From contig NZ_CAMFLC010000013.1 in NCBI RefSeq assembly GCF_945957465.1, positions 1 to 64,000 of the forward strand: DNA of 64,000 bases. Reading direction: 5' to 3'. The notes beneath the pieces were generated by a model, which was not told the DNA's origin, did no database searches, and saw nothing but the letters and a program-made list of their open reading frames with translations. This DNA comes from an uncultured Leifsonia sp. (lineage in GTDB: Bacteria > Actinomycetota > Actinomycetes > Actinomycetales > Microbacteriaceae). Below, in pieces: positions 32,997 to 41,531 of this stretch. Both the position numbers and the translations under genes were made by a program. The first letter of the stretch is position 1. Every line of letters begins with the position of its first letter.

Positions 32997-33057
32997 TTGA
33001 CTTCATTAATTGCAGTGTGCTTTATTTTGTGAAGCAGCCCCACTTCATTTTTTGCAG
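32997..33057 (+). promoter_or_regulatory. Promoter of the MFS gene with 15-bp direct repeats
   Basis: TTGACT (32997-33002) and TTTATT (33021-33026), 18 bp apart, form a sigma-70-like promoter. The repeats CTTCATTAATTGCAG (33001-33015) and CTTCATTTTTTGCAG (33043-33057) match at 13 of 15 bases and start 42 bp apart (four helical turns). The first overlaps the promoter and lies next to the hxlR promoter, as expected for HxlR operators. Confidence 0.6.
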
Positions 33058-33080
33058 CGACTCCGATGAAGGAGAAGGAC

Positions 33081-34631
33081 ATGACCGACACCATCGCTCG
33101 AAACGCGGCGGACATCGCGGCCGACATTCCGGCCGACATTCCGGCCGACATCCGGGCCGACGCCGAGCAGACGAACGCCGAGCCCGTCGCCGACCGGCCG
33201 GCACGCGGGCTCGAGAGCCGCAACCGCACCGCCCTCCGGCTCCTGCTCGCTGCCGTCTTCGTCGTCTTCCTGAACGAGACGATGATGGCCGTCGCGCTCC
33301 CCCGCATCCAGGAGTCCCTGCACATCGACGCGACCAAGGGCCAATGGCTGACGACGGCGTTCGCGCTCACGATGGCGGTCGTCATCCCGATCACCGGATG
33401 GCTGATGCAGCGCCTGCAGACCCGCACGGTCTTCACCATCGCGATGTCGAGCTTCGTGGCCGGCACCCTGATCGCCGCTCTGTCGCCGGTGTTCGAGGTG
33501 CTCGTCGCCGGACGCGTGGTCCAGGCCGTCGGCACCGCGATCATGATGCCGCTCATGATGACGACGGTGATGACGATCGTGCCCGCGGAGGAGCGCGGGC
33601 GGGTGATGGGCCGGGTGTCCATCGTCATGTCCGTGGCGCCTGCGGTCGGCCCGATCGTCTCCGGCGCGCTCATCCAGGTGCTGCCGTGGCAGGGGCTGTT
33701 CTGGGTGATGCTCCCGATCGGCCTCACGATGCTCATGATCGGGATGCGCCGGGTGCCGAACGTCTCGGAGACCCGGAGGGTTCCGCTGGACACGGCCTCC
33801 GTCATCATGTCGGCTCTCGGCTTCTCGGCTCTCATCTTCGGGCTCAGTCAGATCGGCGCGGCCGCGGTGGGCGAGGCGGCGGTCCAGCCGTGGATCCCGG
33901 TGGCGGTCGGACTCGCGACGCTCGGGCTCTTCGTGTGGCGGCAGCGCGTGCTGCAGCGGACGGACTCGGCACTGCTCGACCTGCGCACGTTCCTCTCGCG
34001 GGACTTCGCCGTCTCGGTCGGGATGATGACGATGGCCATGATCGCCCTGTTCGGCACGTTCATCGTGCTGCCGCAGTTCGCCCGCTACACCCTCGGCCTC
34101 GACCCGCTCTGGGTCGGCGCGATCCTGCTTCCGGGCGGCCTGCTCATGGGGCTCGCCGGGCCGACCGTCGGGCGGCTGTTCGACCGCTTCGGCCCGCGCC
34201 CGCTGGTCGTCCCCGGCTCGATCGGCATGGCGGTGGCGCTGTGGACCATGGCACTCGGCCTCGGCGAAGGATCCTCGTGGATGGTGCTGCTCGCCGCGCA
34301 CATCCTCCTGATGCTGTCGCTCGCGTTCTTGTTCACGCCCGCGTTCAGCGCCTCGCTCGGCTCTCTGCCTCAGCGTCTGTACTCGCACGGCAGCGCGACC
34401 ATCGCCACGCTGCAGCAGGTCGCCGGCGCGGCGGGCACCGCGATCTTCATCGCCCTCTATGCGGCAGGCGTCGCGTCGATCGGCGCCGCGAACCCCGACT
34501 TGCCGTCGCCGGCCGCGGCCGCGGCGGGTGCCCACCTCGCGTTCCTCGCCGGGGGCATCCTGTCGCTGGCCGTCATCGTCCTCGCGGTGTTCGTGCGGAA
34601 GCCGCCGGCGCCCGCCGACTCGTCACACTGA
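33081..34631 (+). CDS. MFS transporter, DHA2 family multidrug exporter
   Basis: 516 residues with about 14 membrane spans. LNETMMAVALPRIQESLHI (motif D1), TGWLMQRLQTRTVF (motif A region), GRVMGRVSIVMSVAPAVGPIVSG (motif C, G-x-x-x-G-P-x-x-G) and the hydrophobic core match DHA2 exporters. The cytoplasmic N-terminus has a short ADIPADIPADI repeat encoded by 12-bp tandem units near 33118-33160. The ATG at 33081 is preferred over 33066 because AAGGAGAAGG lies between them. It is divergent from hxlR and probably repressed by it. A DHFR-like gene follows 28 bp later, perhaps co-transcribed. Confidence 0.9.
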   Translation: MTDTIARNAADIAADIPADIPADIRADAEQTNAEPVADRPARGLESRNRTALRLLLAAVFVVFLNETMMAVALPRIQESLHIDATKGQWLTTAFALTMAVVIPITGWLMQRLQTRTVFTIAMSSFVAGTLIAALSPVFEVLVAGRVVQAVGTAIMMPLMMTTVMTIVPAEERGRVMGRVSIVMSVAPAVGPIVSGALIQVLPWQGLFWVMLPIGLTMLMIGMRRVPNVSETRRVPLDTASVIMSALGFSALIFGLSQIGAAAVGEAAVQPWIPVAVGLATLGLFVWRQRVLQRTDSALLDLRTFLSRDFAVSVGMMTMAMIALFGTFIVLPQFARYTLGLDPLWVGAILLPGGLLMGLAGPTVGRLFDRFGPRPLVVPGSIGMAVALWTMALGLGEGSSWMVLLAAHILLMLSLAFLFTPAFSASLGSLPQRLYSHGSATIATLQQVAGAAGTAIFIALYAAGVASIGAANPDLPSPAAAAAGAHLAFLAGGILSLAVIVLAVFVRKPPAPADSSH

Positions 34632-34659
34632 AACGAAGAAACGAAGGAGGGGACACGAT

Positions 34660-35256
34660 ATGAAACTCACCATCAGCCTGCAGGTCACCGTCGACGGCGT
34701 CGCCCAGGCGAACGGCGGCAACAATGAGGAGCTGGACCCGGGCTTCACCCGCGGTGGCTGGGCGATCGGCGTCGGGGACACCGAGGCCGGCCGCTACATC
34801 CTCGACACCTGGCGACGACCCGATGCGTTCCTGCTCGGACGCAGCACTTTCGATCTGTTCGCAACCTACTGGGGCGCGCGCAGCGACGACGGCGGCTTCG
34901 GGGAGGCGATCAGCTCGAAACCCAAGTACGTCGTATCGAACACCCTGACCGAGACGACCTGGGAGCATTCGACGGTCATCTCGGGAGACCTCGCAGCACG
35001 GATCCGTGAGGTGAAGGCGGGGGCCGACGGAGAACTGCTGCTCGTCGGCAGCGTCGCCCTTGCACGCTGGCTCCTCGAGAACGAGCTCGTGGATGAACTG
35101 AATATGATCCAGTTCCCCGTCATCGTGGGGCAGGGTGAGTCGTTCCTCCCGCGCACCGGTCGCGACTTCGCCCTCGACCTCCGGGACTCGCGCGTCTTCC
35201 CGAGCGGGATCGTGGCCCTGAACTATGCGGTCGGCGGCCGACCGCAGTACGCATGA
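34660..35256 (+). CDS. Dihydrofolate reductase family protein (RibD C-terminal-like)
   Basis: 198 residues, DHFR/RibD_C fold: KLTISLQVTVDGVAQANGG, AFLLGRSTFDLFATYW, KPKYVVSNTLTETTWEHS, GELLLVGSVALARWLLENELVDEL and a final LNYAVGGR strand. It is related to the protein at 30444-31004 but distinct in sequence. It lies 28 bp after the MFS exporter on the same strand with AAGGAGGGG before its ATG, so it probably belongs to the HxlR-controlled transcript. Substrate unknown. Confidence 0.85.
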   Translation: MKLTISLQVTVDGVAQANGGNNEELDPGFTRGGWAIGVGDTEAGRYILDTWRRPDAFLLGRSTFDLFATYWGARSDDGGFGEAISSKPKYVVSNTLTETTWEHSTVISGDLAARIREVKAGADGELLLVGSVALARWLLENELVDELNMIQFPVIVGQGESFLPRTGRDFALDLRDSRVFPSGIVALNYAVGGRPQYA

Positions 35257-35419
35257 ACGACTCATCCGCTCAGACGGAGTAGCGATGCCAACGGTGTGGG
35301 TGCTGCGCGCCCGAGCGGCGACCACACCCCAATACAGGTGCACTCGCCACCCAAAGCTTACGATTCGGTAACGATGGCGATAGCCTCAGGCAACCCGAAT
35401 GTTCTCGACGAGGAGCCCG

Positions 35420-35854
35420 ATGAGCCAGTTGCCGCCTCCCGGCTGGTACCCCGACGCCGACAGCCGCTACCAGCGGTGGTGGGACGGGCAGCGGTGGACG
35501 GAGTCGCTGCAGGCGATTCCCTCGCACGCGCCCGTGCTGCTCGCGCAGAGCAACGGCCTTGCGACGGCGGCGCTGGGCGGCGGCATCACCTCCGCCGCCA
35601 TCGCGGCACTCGCGCTCATCACGGCGATCGGAATCGACCCGCTGCTGATGTTGCTGATGGTGGCGGGAACGGCGACCTCCGTCGCGTCCGGCATCCCCGC
35701 GCTCGTCCGCGCGAACCGGATGCAGCCGCACGTCGGCAAGGCACGCGCGGTCTGGGGCGTCGTCCTCGGGGGCGGTTCGCTCGTGGTGGTGGCCGCGGTC
35801 GTCACCCTCGCGCTGCTCACGTCGACCGGTGGCACGACCGTGACCGGCGCCTGA
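35420..35854 (+). CDS. DUF2510 domain membrane protein
   Basis: 144 residues. The N-terminal DUF2510 motif PPPGWYPDADSRYQRWWDGQRWTE binds no known ligand but marks many actinobacterial membrane proteins. Two TM-rich segments follow (about 60-95 and 118-140) with a short NRMQPHVGKARAVWGVVLGG loop, resembling DUF4190 hairpins. GAGGAG five bases upstream supports the ATG at 35420 rather than one seven codons earlier. It converges on the next gene with a 14-bp gap. Confidence 0.8.
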   Translation: MSQLPPPGWYPDADSRYQRWWDGQRWTESLQAIPSHAPVLLAQSNGLATAALGGGITSAAIAALALITAIGIDPLLMLLMVAGTATSVASGIPALVRANRMQPHVGKARAVWGVVLGGGSLVVVAAVVTLALLTSTGGTTVTGA

Positions 35855-35868
35855 CGATCCGATCGGCC

Positions 35869-36795
35869 TCAGTACCCGATCACCCCGGTGAAGTCCGGCG
35901 ACCCGTCGGGCTTGGCGGGAAGCGGCGTGCCGTTGATGTAGCGCGGCCACTCGAGGCGGAGGCCTCCCGTCGATGTGGCGACGTTCGGGTAGGCGGAGGG
36001 CGGAGCAGCGGGCGTGAAACCAGCAGGCGCAGCAGGAGGCGCGTACGCCGCCACAGTGACGCCGGCCCCTGCAACTCCGGTCGCAGCACCGGATGCACCC
36101 GCCGGCGCCACCGGCGACGCGTACTCCGGCAAGCCGGCTCGCTGCGCCTTCGGCCCCCGCGCCTCCTTCGGCCCGAACAGCGTGTACGTCAACGGGATGA
36201 GGATGGTCCCCAGCGCGTCCAGAATGGCGATCGCCCCGACGAACCTCCAATACCCCTCGGTGAAGTCGGCCGCGGTGAACACGAGCGGCGCGGCCAGCGC
36301 GACGGTCAGCACGCCGACCAGGATCAGCGTCACCAGGGTCACCTTCGACATGATCGGCCCGGTGAACCGGCGCTGCGTGTTCAGCACCAGGTGGAGGTGG
36401 AGGAGGCCGAGCCGCGTGACGGCCACGAGCAGAATCCACGAGAAGAAGCCCCACGATGCGACGCCGGAATCGTGCGGGGCGTCGACCGTGGGCGACCAGA
36501 TCTTCCAGAGCCCGTCCAGCAGCAGGAACGCGGACAGCGCGACCGACACCGCGCCGAACCAGGGGGCGCGCCGGGCGGACACGTCGGCGTCGTACCAGGA
36601 GACGAGCGAGAAGAACACCAGCAGCACGATCGTGCCGATCAGCCGCCAGCAGGTCTCGTCCCACCGGCCGATGATCACCGCGTAGACGCCCACCAGAGCC
36701 GCGGCGATCAGTGCTCCGATGACGATGCGCGGCAGCAGCTTGCGCACCCAGCCGAAGCGGTTGAAACCGGGTGCGGGCACGGTGGCCTCCGACAT
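35869..36795 (-). CDS. Multi-pass membrane protein, 308 aa
   Basis: Six TM segments in the first 215 residues (first near 23-45, IVIGALIAAALVGVYAVII; others near 52-70, 82-98, 118-135, 150-175 and 185-208). A Pro/Ala-rich cytoplasmic tail follows and ends in RYINGTPLPAKPDGSPDFTG. I do not recognise a named family. GGAGAG lies before the ATG at 36795. The tail composition suggests a flexible region for protein contact. Confidence 0.7.
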   Translation of the reverse strand: MSEATVPAPGFNRFGWVRKLLPRIVIGALIAAALVGVYAVIIGRWDETCWRLIGTIVLLVFFSLVSWYDADVSARRAPWFGAVSVALSAFLLLDGLWKIWSPTVDAPHDSGVASWGFFSWILLVAVTRLGLLHLHLVLNTQRRFTGPIMSKVTLVTLILVGVLTVALAAPLVFTAADFTEGYWRFVGAIAILDALGTILIPLTYTLFGPKEARGPKAQRAGLPEYASPVAPAGASGAATGVAGAGVTVAAYAPPAAPAGFTPAAPPSAYPNVATSTGGLRLEWPRYINGTPLPAKPDGSPDFTGVIGY

Positions 36796-36906
36796 GACTC
36801 TCCGATCCGTACGTCAGCGGCGTTCGCCGGCAGCCCCTCGGGATGGAGCCGCACTTCGCACGCTATCGGCGCCGTCGCGGGCGCAAATCCGTGGAGATAC
36901 GGATTC

Positions 36907-37146
36907 TCAGACCGACGCGGGAGGCATGCTCGGCCCCTCCCGGCGCAGGGAGCGCCGTCCGATCGCGAACCACAGGATCGCACCCACGAGCGGGATGAGC
37001 GTCACGATGACGACCCACGCCACTACGGGGCCGGCAGCCGCCTTCGACTGGGCGATCTGCACGAGCGCGATCACCCACAGCACGAAGGGCACGACCCAGA
37101 ACGACAGCAGGATCAGCACGTGCCAGCCGGCGAGTCCGAAGAACAT
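36907..37146 (-). CDS. PLDc_N family membrane protein, 79 aa
   Basis: Two TM segments (LAGWHVLILLSFWVVPFVLWVIALV and GPVVAWVVIVTLIPLVGAILWFAIG) ending in FAIGRRSLRREGP, the PLDc_N hairpin also seen at 25993-26373 and 59198-59557. The ATG at 37146 is chosen because TATGGT lies seven bases upstream, in leaderless layout; an ATG four codons earlier would overlap that hexamer. Role unknown. Confidence 0.75.
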   Translation of the reverse strand: MFFGLAGWHVLILLSFWVVPFVLWVIALVQIAQSKAAAGPVVAWVVIVTLIPLVGAILWFAIGRRSLRREGPSMPPASV

Positions 37147-37242
37147 GTCTGACACCATACCGTCCGGTCGGCTCCAGCCTGTGGGGTGCGGGTTGCGGGA
37201 GGCCGCAATCGTGGGAGGCCGCAATCGTGGCACGCTGGACGT

Positions 37243-37857
37243 GTGGCCCTCACTCCCCCGCCTCCCGCCGCGATCGTCATCGCGGGTGGGCGTTCGACGC
37301 GGTTCGGCAGCGACAAGCTTCTCGCCGAGGTCGGCGGTCGCACCCTCCTCGAGCGCACGATGCGGGCCGTGAGCGCCTGCGCCCCGATCGTGCTGGTCTC
37401 GGGGGCGGACGCGAGCGTGACGAGCGGCGTCGTCGCGGTGTCCGAGTACCCCCGCTGGGGCGGACCGTGCGCGGCGATCGCCGCCGGGCTGGCGCCGCTC
37501 GGTTCGGATGTGGACGACGCGCTCATCCTCGCGGCCGACCTGGCGCATCCGGAGGCCGCGGTCGCCGCACTGCTGGCGATCGGGTCCGGTGTGCTCGCCG
37601 ATCGGAGCGGGCAGCCGCAGTGGCTGCTGGCGCGCACCCCGGTGGCCGCACTGCGCGACCGCGTCGCCGAGTTGGAGGCCGCGGGCGGGGCGGCCGGAAG
37701 GCCCGCGCGCGCGATCATCGGTGAGCTGGGCCTCCGGCTCGTCGCCGCGGACGCCGACGCGATCGCGGACATCGACGTACCGGACGACCTCGACCAGACG
37801 GCGCAGACCGGACGACGCCGACCAGATGACGCCGACCAGATGACCTCGACAGAATGA
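37243..37857 (+). CDS. MobA-like NTP transferase (molybdenum cofactor guanylyltransferase family)
   Basis: 204 residues. The nucleotide-binding signature is AIVIAGGRSTRFGSDKLL (G-G-x-S-x-R-x-G-x-D-K), followed by TLLERTMRAV, ALILAADLAHPEA (metal-binding D) and a C-terminal DIDVPDDLDQ like the usual N-x-N/D-T-P-E-D-L. MobA attaches GMP to molybdopterin to form the cofactor of molybdoenzymes. No other moa/moe genes are here. The GTG at 37243 follows CACGCT by six bases. A 16-bp duplication lies just upstream near 37197-37228. The DUF6457 gene follows after ten bases, a pairing common in actinobacteria. Confidence 0.82.
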   Translation: MALTPPPPAAIVIAGGRSTRFGSDKLLAEVGGRTLLERTMRAVSACAPIVLVSGADASVTSGVVAVSEYPRWGGPCAAIAAGLAPLGSDVDDALILAADLAHPEAAVAALLAIGSGVLADRSGQPQWLLARTPVAALRDRVAELEAAGGAAGRPARAIIGELGLRLVAADADAIADIDVPDDLDQTAQTGRRRPDDADQMTSTE

Positions 37858-37867
37858 AGGAGCCCCG

Positions 37868-38113
37868 ATGACCCCCGAAGAACTCGACACCTGGGCGGGA
37901 GCCGCCGCACGACGCCTCGGAGTGACGCTCGAGCCCGGGGACGTGGCGGCTCTGCTCGACCTCGCGAAAGACGCCGCGCACGGCGTCACGCGCCCGGCCG
38001 CGCCGCTCACCGCGTACATCGCGGGTATGGCCGTCGGCAGCGGGCGCACGCTCGACGATGTCTCGCGCGAGCTGCGAGCGGCGATCGCCGAGGCGGAGCC
38101 CGGCGAGGCGTGA
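37868..38113 (+). CDS. DUF6457 domain-containing protein, 81 aa
   Basis: Helical protein: TPEELDTWAGAAARRLGV, LLDLAKDAAHGVTRPAAPLTAYIAGMAVG and SRELRAAIAE. The region RPAAPLTAYIAG is the DUF6457 hallmark. Genes of this family regularly follow MobA-like genes and probably assist molybdenum cofactor handling, but no activity is known. AAGGAGC lies six bases before the ATG. Immediately downstream is a long perfect palindrome. Confidence 0.8.
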   Translation: MTPEELDTWAGAAARRLGVTLEPGDVAALLDLAKDAAHGVTRPAAPLTAYIAGMAVGSGRTLDDVSRELRAAIAEAEPGEA

Positions 38114-38156
38114 GTAATCGCGGGAATCCGGGCTCGGATTCCCGCGATTACTCACG
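38109..38156. repeat. Perfect 21-bp inverted repeat, family B copy 1
   Basis: Arms 38109-38129 and 38136-38156 are exact reverse complements around a six-base loop. The core is GTGAGTAATCGCGGGAAT. The same core arms recur at 56684-56741. It lies between convergent genes and overlaps the last codon and stop of the DUF6457 gene. Confidence 0.85.
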
Positions 38157-38179
38157 TCTCGGCGCTCCCGTTTCAGCGC

Positions 38180-38710
38180 TCACATGGCGCACATGAGGAG
38201 GACTCCGACGGCCATGCCGGCGACCTCCCCGATGCCGCGGAGGTCGCGAGCGCGGCTGCGCGCGCGACCGGAGGCAGCGGCCGGGCGCCGGTTGCGCGCC
38301 ATGGCGACCAGCAGCCAGGCGCTGTAGCCGAGGTACCCGACGACGAACGCGACGGCGATCGCCACCAGCGGCACGCCGTGCGCGTGCCCGGACACCGCGC
38401 CCGCACGCCCCGTCGCCGCCATCCCGAGCGACAGCGAGACGAGCGCCGCCATCGTCACCCCGCCGAGCGCTCGATGGAGCGTCATCGGGGAGACCCGCCC
38501 GTCGCGCCGCTGGAGGGCGAACCCCGCCGAGGCCAGCGACAGCACGATCGAGAGCAGGCCGAGACCGGGCGCGACGGACGCCAGCACGCAGCCGAGCATC
38601 GCCAGGACCATGAGCGCGGCCGAGATCCACACCCGGCGCGGACGCGGCGAGCCGAGCAGGCAGCACGCGGAGACCGTGGAGGCTCCGAGCGCGCCCACGT
38701 CGAGCATCAT
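38180..38710 (-). CDS. Membrane protein of unknown function, linked to the amine oxidase gene
   Basis: 176 residues, about five TM segments (near 28-45, 47-65, 88-108, 115-135 and 160-175). Sequence includes LSLGMAATGRAGAVSGHAHGV and PLVAIAVAFVVGYLGYSAWLL. I do not recognise the family with certainty; it resembles DUF5134-type integral membrane proteins. Its ATG at 38710 shares a base with the amine oxidase stop (TGATG), so the two are translationally coupled. It may aid copper supply or membrane placement of the oxidase, but nothing in the sequence proves this. Confidence 0.65.
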   Translation of the reverse strand: MMLDVGALGASTVSACCLLGSPRPRRVWISAALMVLAMLGCVLASVAPGLGLLSIVLSLASAGFALQRRDGRVSPMTLHRALGGVTMAALVSLSLGMAATGRAGAVSGHAHGVPLVAIAVAFVVGYLGYSAWLLVAMARNRRPAAASGRARSRARDLRGIGEVAGMAVGVLLMCAM

Positions 38711-40716
38711 CAGTGCCCGCAGGTGCAATCCGGGCCACAGGCGGCGGCCGCGCCAGCACCCGAGGCGTCCACACCCGAGGCGTCCGCACCCGACGTGTGG
38801 CAGGACGACGCCGACCGCGGCAGGTCCAGCGTCGGGTTCCGGTCGAAGAACCCGTAGGGCTTGAGCGAGAAACCCGCGTAATCCACGGGCATGATCGGCC
38901 AGTCCTCCAAGCGCGGGAAGTGCGTCAGCCCGAACGTGTGCCAGACGACGATGTCCTCGCCGTCGATCGGCCGGTCCTGGGCGACGTATGCAGGCAGGCC
39001 GGCGCCACCCGGGTGGAGGTTGACGGCGTAGCCGGCCGCCCAGAGCTCGGAGGGCTCGTACTGCGTCACCCACAGGTGGTGCGCGGCGAACCCGGCCCTG
39101 CGGCGCTGGTGCGCCTCCTCGGCGCTGAACAACGCCGGAGCCGACTCGGGGTGCAGCACGTACGAGGTCGGGCGCCCGACCCGGTTGGTCCGCTCGGCGC
39201 TGCTGATGCTCCAGACACGGCCGACGCTCCCGTCGGCATCGCGCACGGCGCCGCCCTCCGTCTCGAGCCGCGTGATCGTCCGGCCGATGGCGCTCCCCCA
39301 CGGGTTGGCGTCCGACACCGGCACCCGGGCGACGTCGATCTCGTCGACGCTGTTCGCGACGCCGTCGACGGTCATGTCGAGACGCGCGCAGAACATGTGC
39401 TGATGCACCGGAGCGCCGAGGCCGGGAGCGAGCGGCGTGGAGTACGGGTCGTCGCCGCCGTCGTGCGCGCCGGTGAAGACGATGCCGGTGGCTTTGGCCT
39501 CCACCTCGAACGTGCCGTCGAGGTAGAAGTAGAAGTAGAAACCGTAGTCGTAGTTGCCGACCGTCGTGAAGAACGAGACGACCAGGCGGCGCTGGCGGCG
39601 CGCCTCCGACGTGTGGCTGAACTCGTCGGTGTGCTTCCAGAGGATGCCGTAATCCTCCTCGTGGATGCAGATCGCGTTGGTGATCGTGCGCGGGCGGCCG
39701 AAATCGTCGGCCACGACGGCGTCGAGGTAGAAGATCTCGCCCAGGCAGTCGCAGCCGAGCTCGAGGGAGTTGGCGAGGCGGCCGAACTGGTACTCGCCCG
39801 CGTCGTAGTAGTTCTGCCAGCCGTGGATCGGCGTCGGGTCGGCGTAGTTGACGACCATCTCGGAGATGGAGGCCCGGTAGAGGATGGGGCGGCGTTCCTG
39901 CTGGTACGTGAACGCGACGTCGTGCAGGGTCAGGCCCTCGCGGCCGTTGAAACCGACGCGGAGGTCCCAGTTCTCCCAGCGCAGCACGCCGTCGTCGTAT
40001 GTGAAGCTGACGCCCTCCGGCTGGCGGATCTCGATGGGCTTGAGGGAGGTGCGCAGCGGCCCCGTCAGCTCAGGGTCGAGGTAGTCGCCGGACTCCATCG
40101 GGACCGTGTCGATCGGCGTCTCCACGAGGCGGATGACCGAACGCGACAGGGTGTCGACGTGGGCGACGATGCCGTCGATCGGGTGCGCCCAGGCGAGATC
40201 GGCCTGATCGGCCTGGTAGAAGGCGAGCACCCGGAACATCCGGCGCCCCTCCTCGTCGTCGTAGCCGAAGTGCCCGGCGGTGAGCGGGCAGGTGCGCACG
40301 TTCTCGATGTCGTGGATGCCGCGGCGAGCGAGCGCGGCCGCCCAGCCGGCGTCGGCCTTGACGATCTCGTCCACGAGCGCGAACTCCTCGTCGAGCACAG
40401 GCGCGGTGCCGTCGGTGACGGGGTCGAGCTCGCGCGTGCTGACGACGTCGCCGTCGGTCACATCCACGACCACCTGCGTGACCGCGCCCGTCGAGAAGTC
40501 GAGCAGCAGCGTCTCCACCTGGCGGTGCAGACCGGCCGCACGCTCGGGGTCGAGCACGTCGCGCTTGTGCGGCTCGCGCAGCAGCACATAGGTGAAGCGC
40601 GTGTGCTCGGTGACCAGACCGGCTGCGGTGATGATTTCGCGCGCGCGGTCGATCTCGGCGCCGGTGAGCGCGGCGAGCGGATGGGTCGTCGTGGCGGTGG
40701 GTGCGGTCAGGGACAT
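38710..40716 (-). CDS. Copper-containing primary-amine oxidase (TPQ type)
   Basis: 668 residues, full length. The TPQ precursor Tyr lies in TVGNYDYGF (N-Y-D/E) near residue 390; YYDAGEYQFG contains the probable catalytic-base Asp; HQHMF supplies two copper His; NPWGSAIG and the C-terminal HTFGLTHFPRLEDWPIMP complete the catalytic domain. It oxidises R-CH2-NH2 to aldehyde, ammonia and H2O2. No signal peptide is seen. The C-terminus has extra Ala/Ser repeats and ends CGPDCTCGH, a possible metal-binding tail. AAGGAG lies before the ATG. The divergent TetR gene and a palindrome at 40751-40766 suggest repression. Confidence 0.93.
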   Translation of the reverse strand: MSLTAPTATTTHPLAALTGAEIDRAREIITAAGLVTEHTRFTYVLLREPHKRDVLDPERAAGLHRQVETLLLDFSTGAVTQVVVDVTDGDVVSTRELDPVTDGTAPVLDEEFALVDEIVKADAGWAAALARRGIHDIENVRTCPLTAGHFGYDDEEGRRMFRVLAFYQADQADLAWAHPIDGIVAHVDTLSRSVIRLVETPIDTVPMESGDYLDPELTGPLRTSLKPIEIRQPEGVSFTYDDGVLRWENWDLRVGFNGREGLTLHDVAFTYQQERRPILYRASISEMVVNYADPTPIHGWQNYYDAGEYQFGRLANSLELGCDCLGEIFYLDAVVADDFGRPRTITNAICIHEEDYGILWKHTDEFSHTSEARRQRRLVVSFFTTVGNYDYGFYFYFYLDGTFEVEAKATGIVFTGAHDGGDDPYSTPLAPGLGAPVHQHMFCARLDMTVDGVANSVDEIDVARVPVSDANPWGSAIGRTITRLETEGGAVRDADGSVGRVWSISSAERTNRVGRPTSYVLHPESAPALFSAEEAHQRRRAGFAAHHLWVTQYEPSELWAAGYAVNLHPGGAGLPAYVAQDRPIDGEDIVVWHTFGLTHFPRLEDWPIMPVDYAGFSLKPYGFFDRNPTLDLPRSASSCHTSGADASGVDASGAGAAAACGPDCTCGH

Positions 40717-40750
40717 TCCAAAACTCCTTCGTCGGCGTTCCCGATGGTTA

Positions 40751-40766
40751 TTGACTCTAGCGTCAA
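40751..40766. promoter_or_regulatory. Probable TetR operator between tetR and the amine oxidase gene
   Basis: TTGACTCTAGCGTCAA is a 16-bp palindrome of half-sites TTGAC-T/G-CT with one mismatch. It lies 35 bp upstream of the amine oxidase start and 88 bp from the tetR start, in a 137-bp divergent region. One TTGAC could also serve as a -35 element. Confidence 0.6.
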
Positions 40767-40853
40767 AATCCGGCAGGCGGAAGAGCGAGTTGCATACGGA
40801 GCGGATCTCCTCCGCTACCGGCGACCGCGAGAACGTCGGGCAAGATGGAGGGC

Positions 40854-41486
40854 GTGCCCAAGATCGTCGATCACGACCAGCGCCGCCGCGACATCGTCGA
40901 GGCGTACCTGCGCGTCCTCGCGCGCTCGGGCGTCGCGGGCACGCACGGCAGGTCGGTCGCGGCCGAGCTCGGTGTCGTGCCGGGCACACTGTGGCACTAC
41001 TTCGACTCCGTCGAGCAGATCGCGGAGGCTGCGGCCCAGCGGGGTATCGAGCGCACGCTGGCGCGCATCGACGAGCGCGCGGGCGACCTCCGCGGGCTCG
41101 CCGCGCTGCTCGCGATCGCCGAGGAGATCCTCCCGACCACAGAGGTCACCCGGGAGGAGGCACGCGTCGTCGTGGCCTTCTGGGGCCAGGTGCTGCCCGA
41201 CGCGGCCACGCGCTCCGCGTTCGGCCGGCCGCGCGAGTTCACCGACCGTACGCGCGTTGCCCTGACCGACGCGGTCGCCGACGGCGACCTGCTCGCGGAC
41301 ACACCGATCGAGCCGCTGGTCCGCCTCCTCGACTCCGTCTACGCGGGCGAGCAGGTCATCTGGGCCGCCGAGTCCGTCGACGACGACCCCCGCCAGGCCC
41401 GCCGCTCGTTCGCGACCGCTGTCGCCCCCTGGCTCGGCGCGGCCGCCTCCCCCGCCGCCGACACCCTCCGCACCTGGCTCAGCTGA
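40854..41486 (+). CDS. TetR family transcriptional regulator
   Basis: 210 residues. The N-terminal HTH is PKIVDHDQRRRDIVEAYLRVL, then SGVAGTHGRSVAAELGVVPGTLWHYFDSV (recognition helix G-T-L-W-H-Y-F). The ligand domain is helical and includes a BetI/TetR_C-like stretch. The GTG at 40854 is preferred over the ATG at 40845: PKIVDHDQRR is a normal TetR N-terminus, and CAAGAT lies seven bases before it. It is divergent from the amine oxidase gene and probably represses it, possibly sensing an amine or aldehyde. Confidence 0.87.
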   Translation: MPKIVDHDQRRRDIVEAYLRVLARSGVAGTHGRSVAAELGVVPGTLWHYFDSVEQIAEAAAQRGIERTLARIDERAGDLRGLAALLAIAEEILPTTEVTREEARVVVAFWGQVLPDAATRSAFGRPREFTDRTRVALTDAVADGDLLADTPIEPLVRLLDSVYAGEQVIWAAESVDDDPRQARRSFATAVAPWLGAAASPAADTLRTWLS

Positions 41487-41531
41487 GCCCCGCGCCGCCG
41501 AGCCCCCTCGCCCGAGCGCGCCGAAGGGCAA

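Noticed and set aside
38713-41265. 850-codon open frame opposite the amine oxidase
   Set aside because: It is antisense to a gene with complete TPQ and copper motifs, has low-complexity Arg/Val/Glu content, and runs into the tetR gene in the wrong frame.
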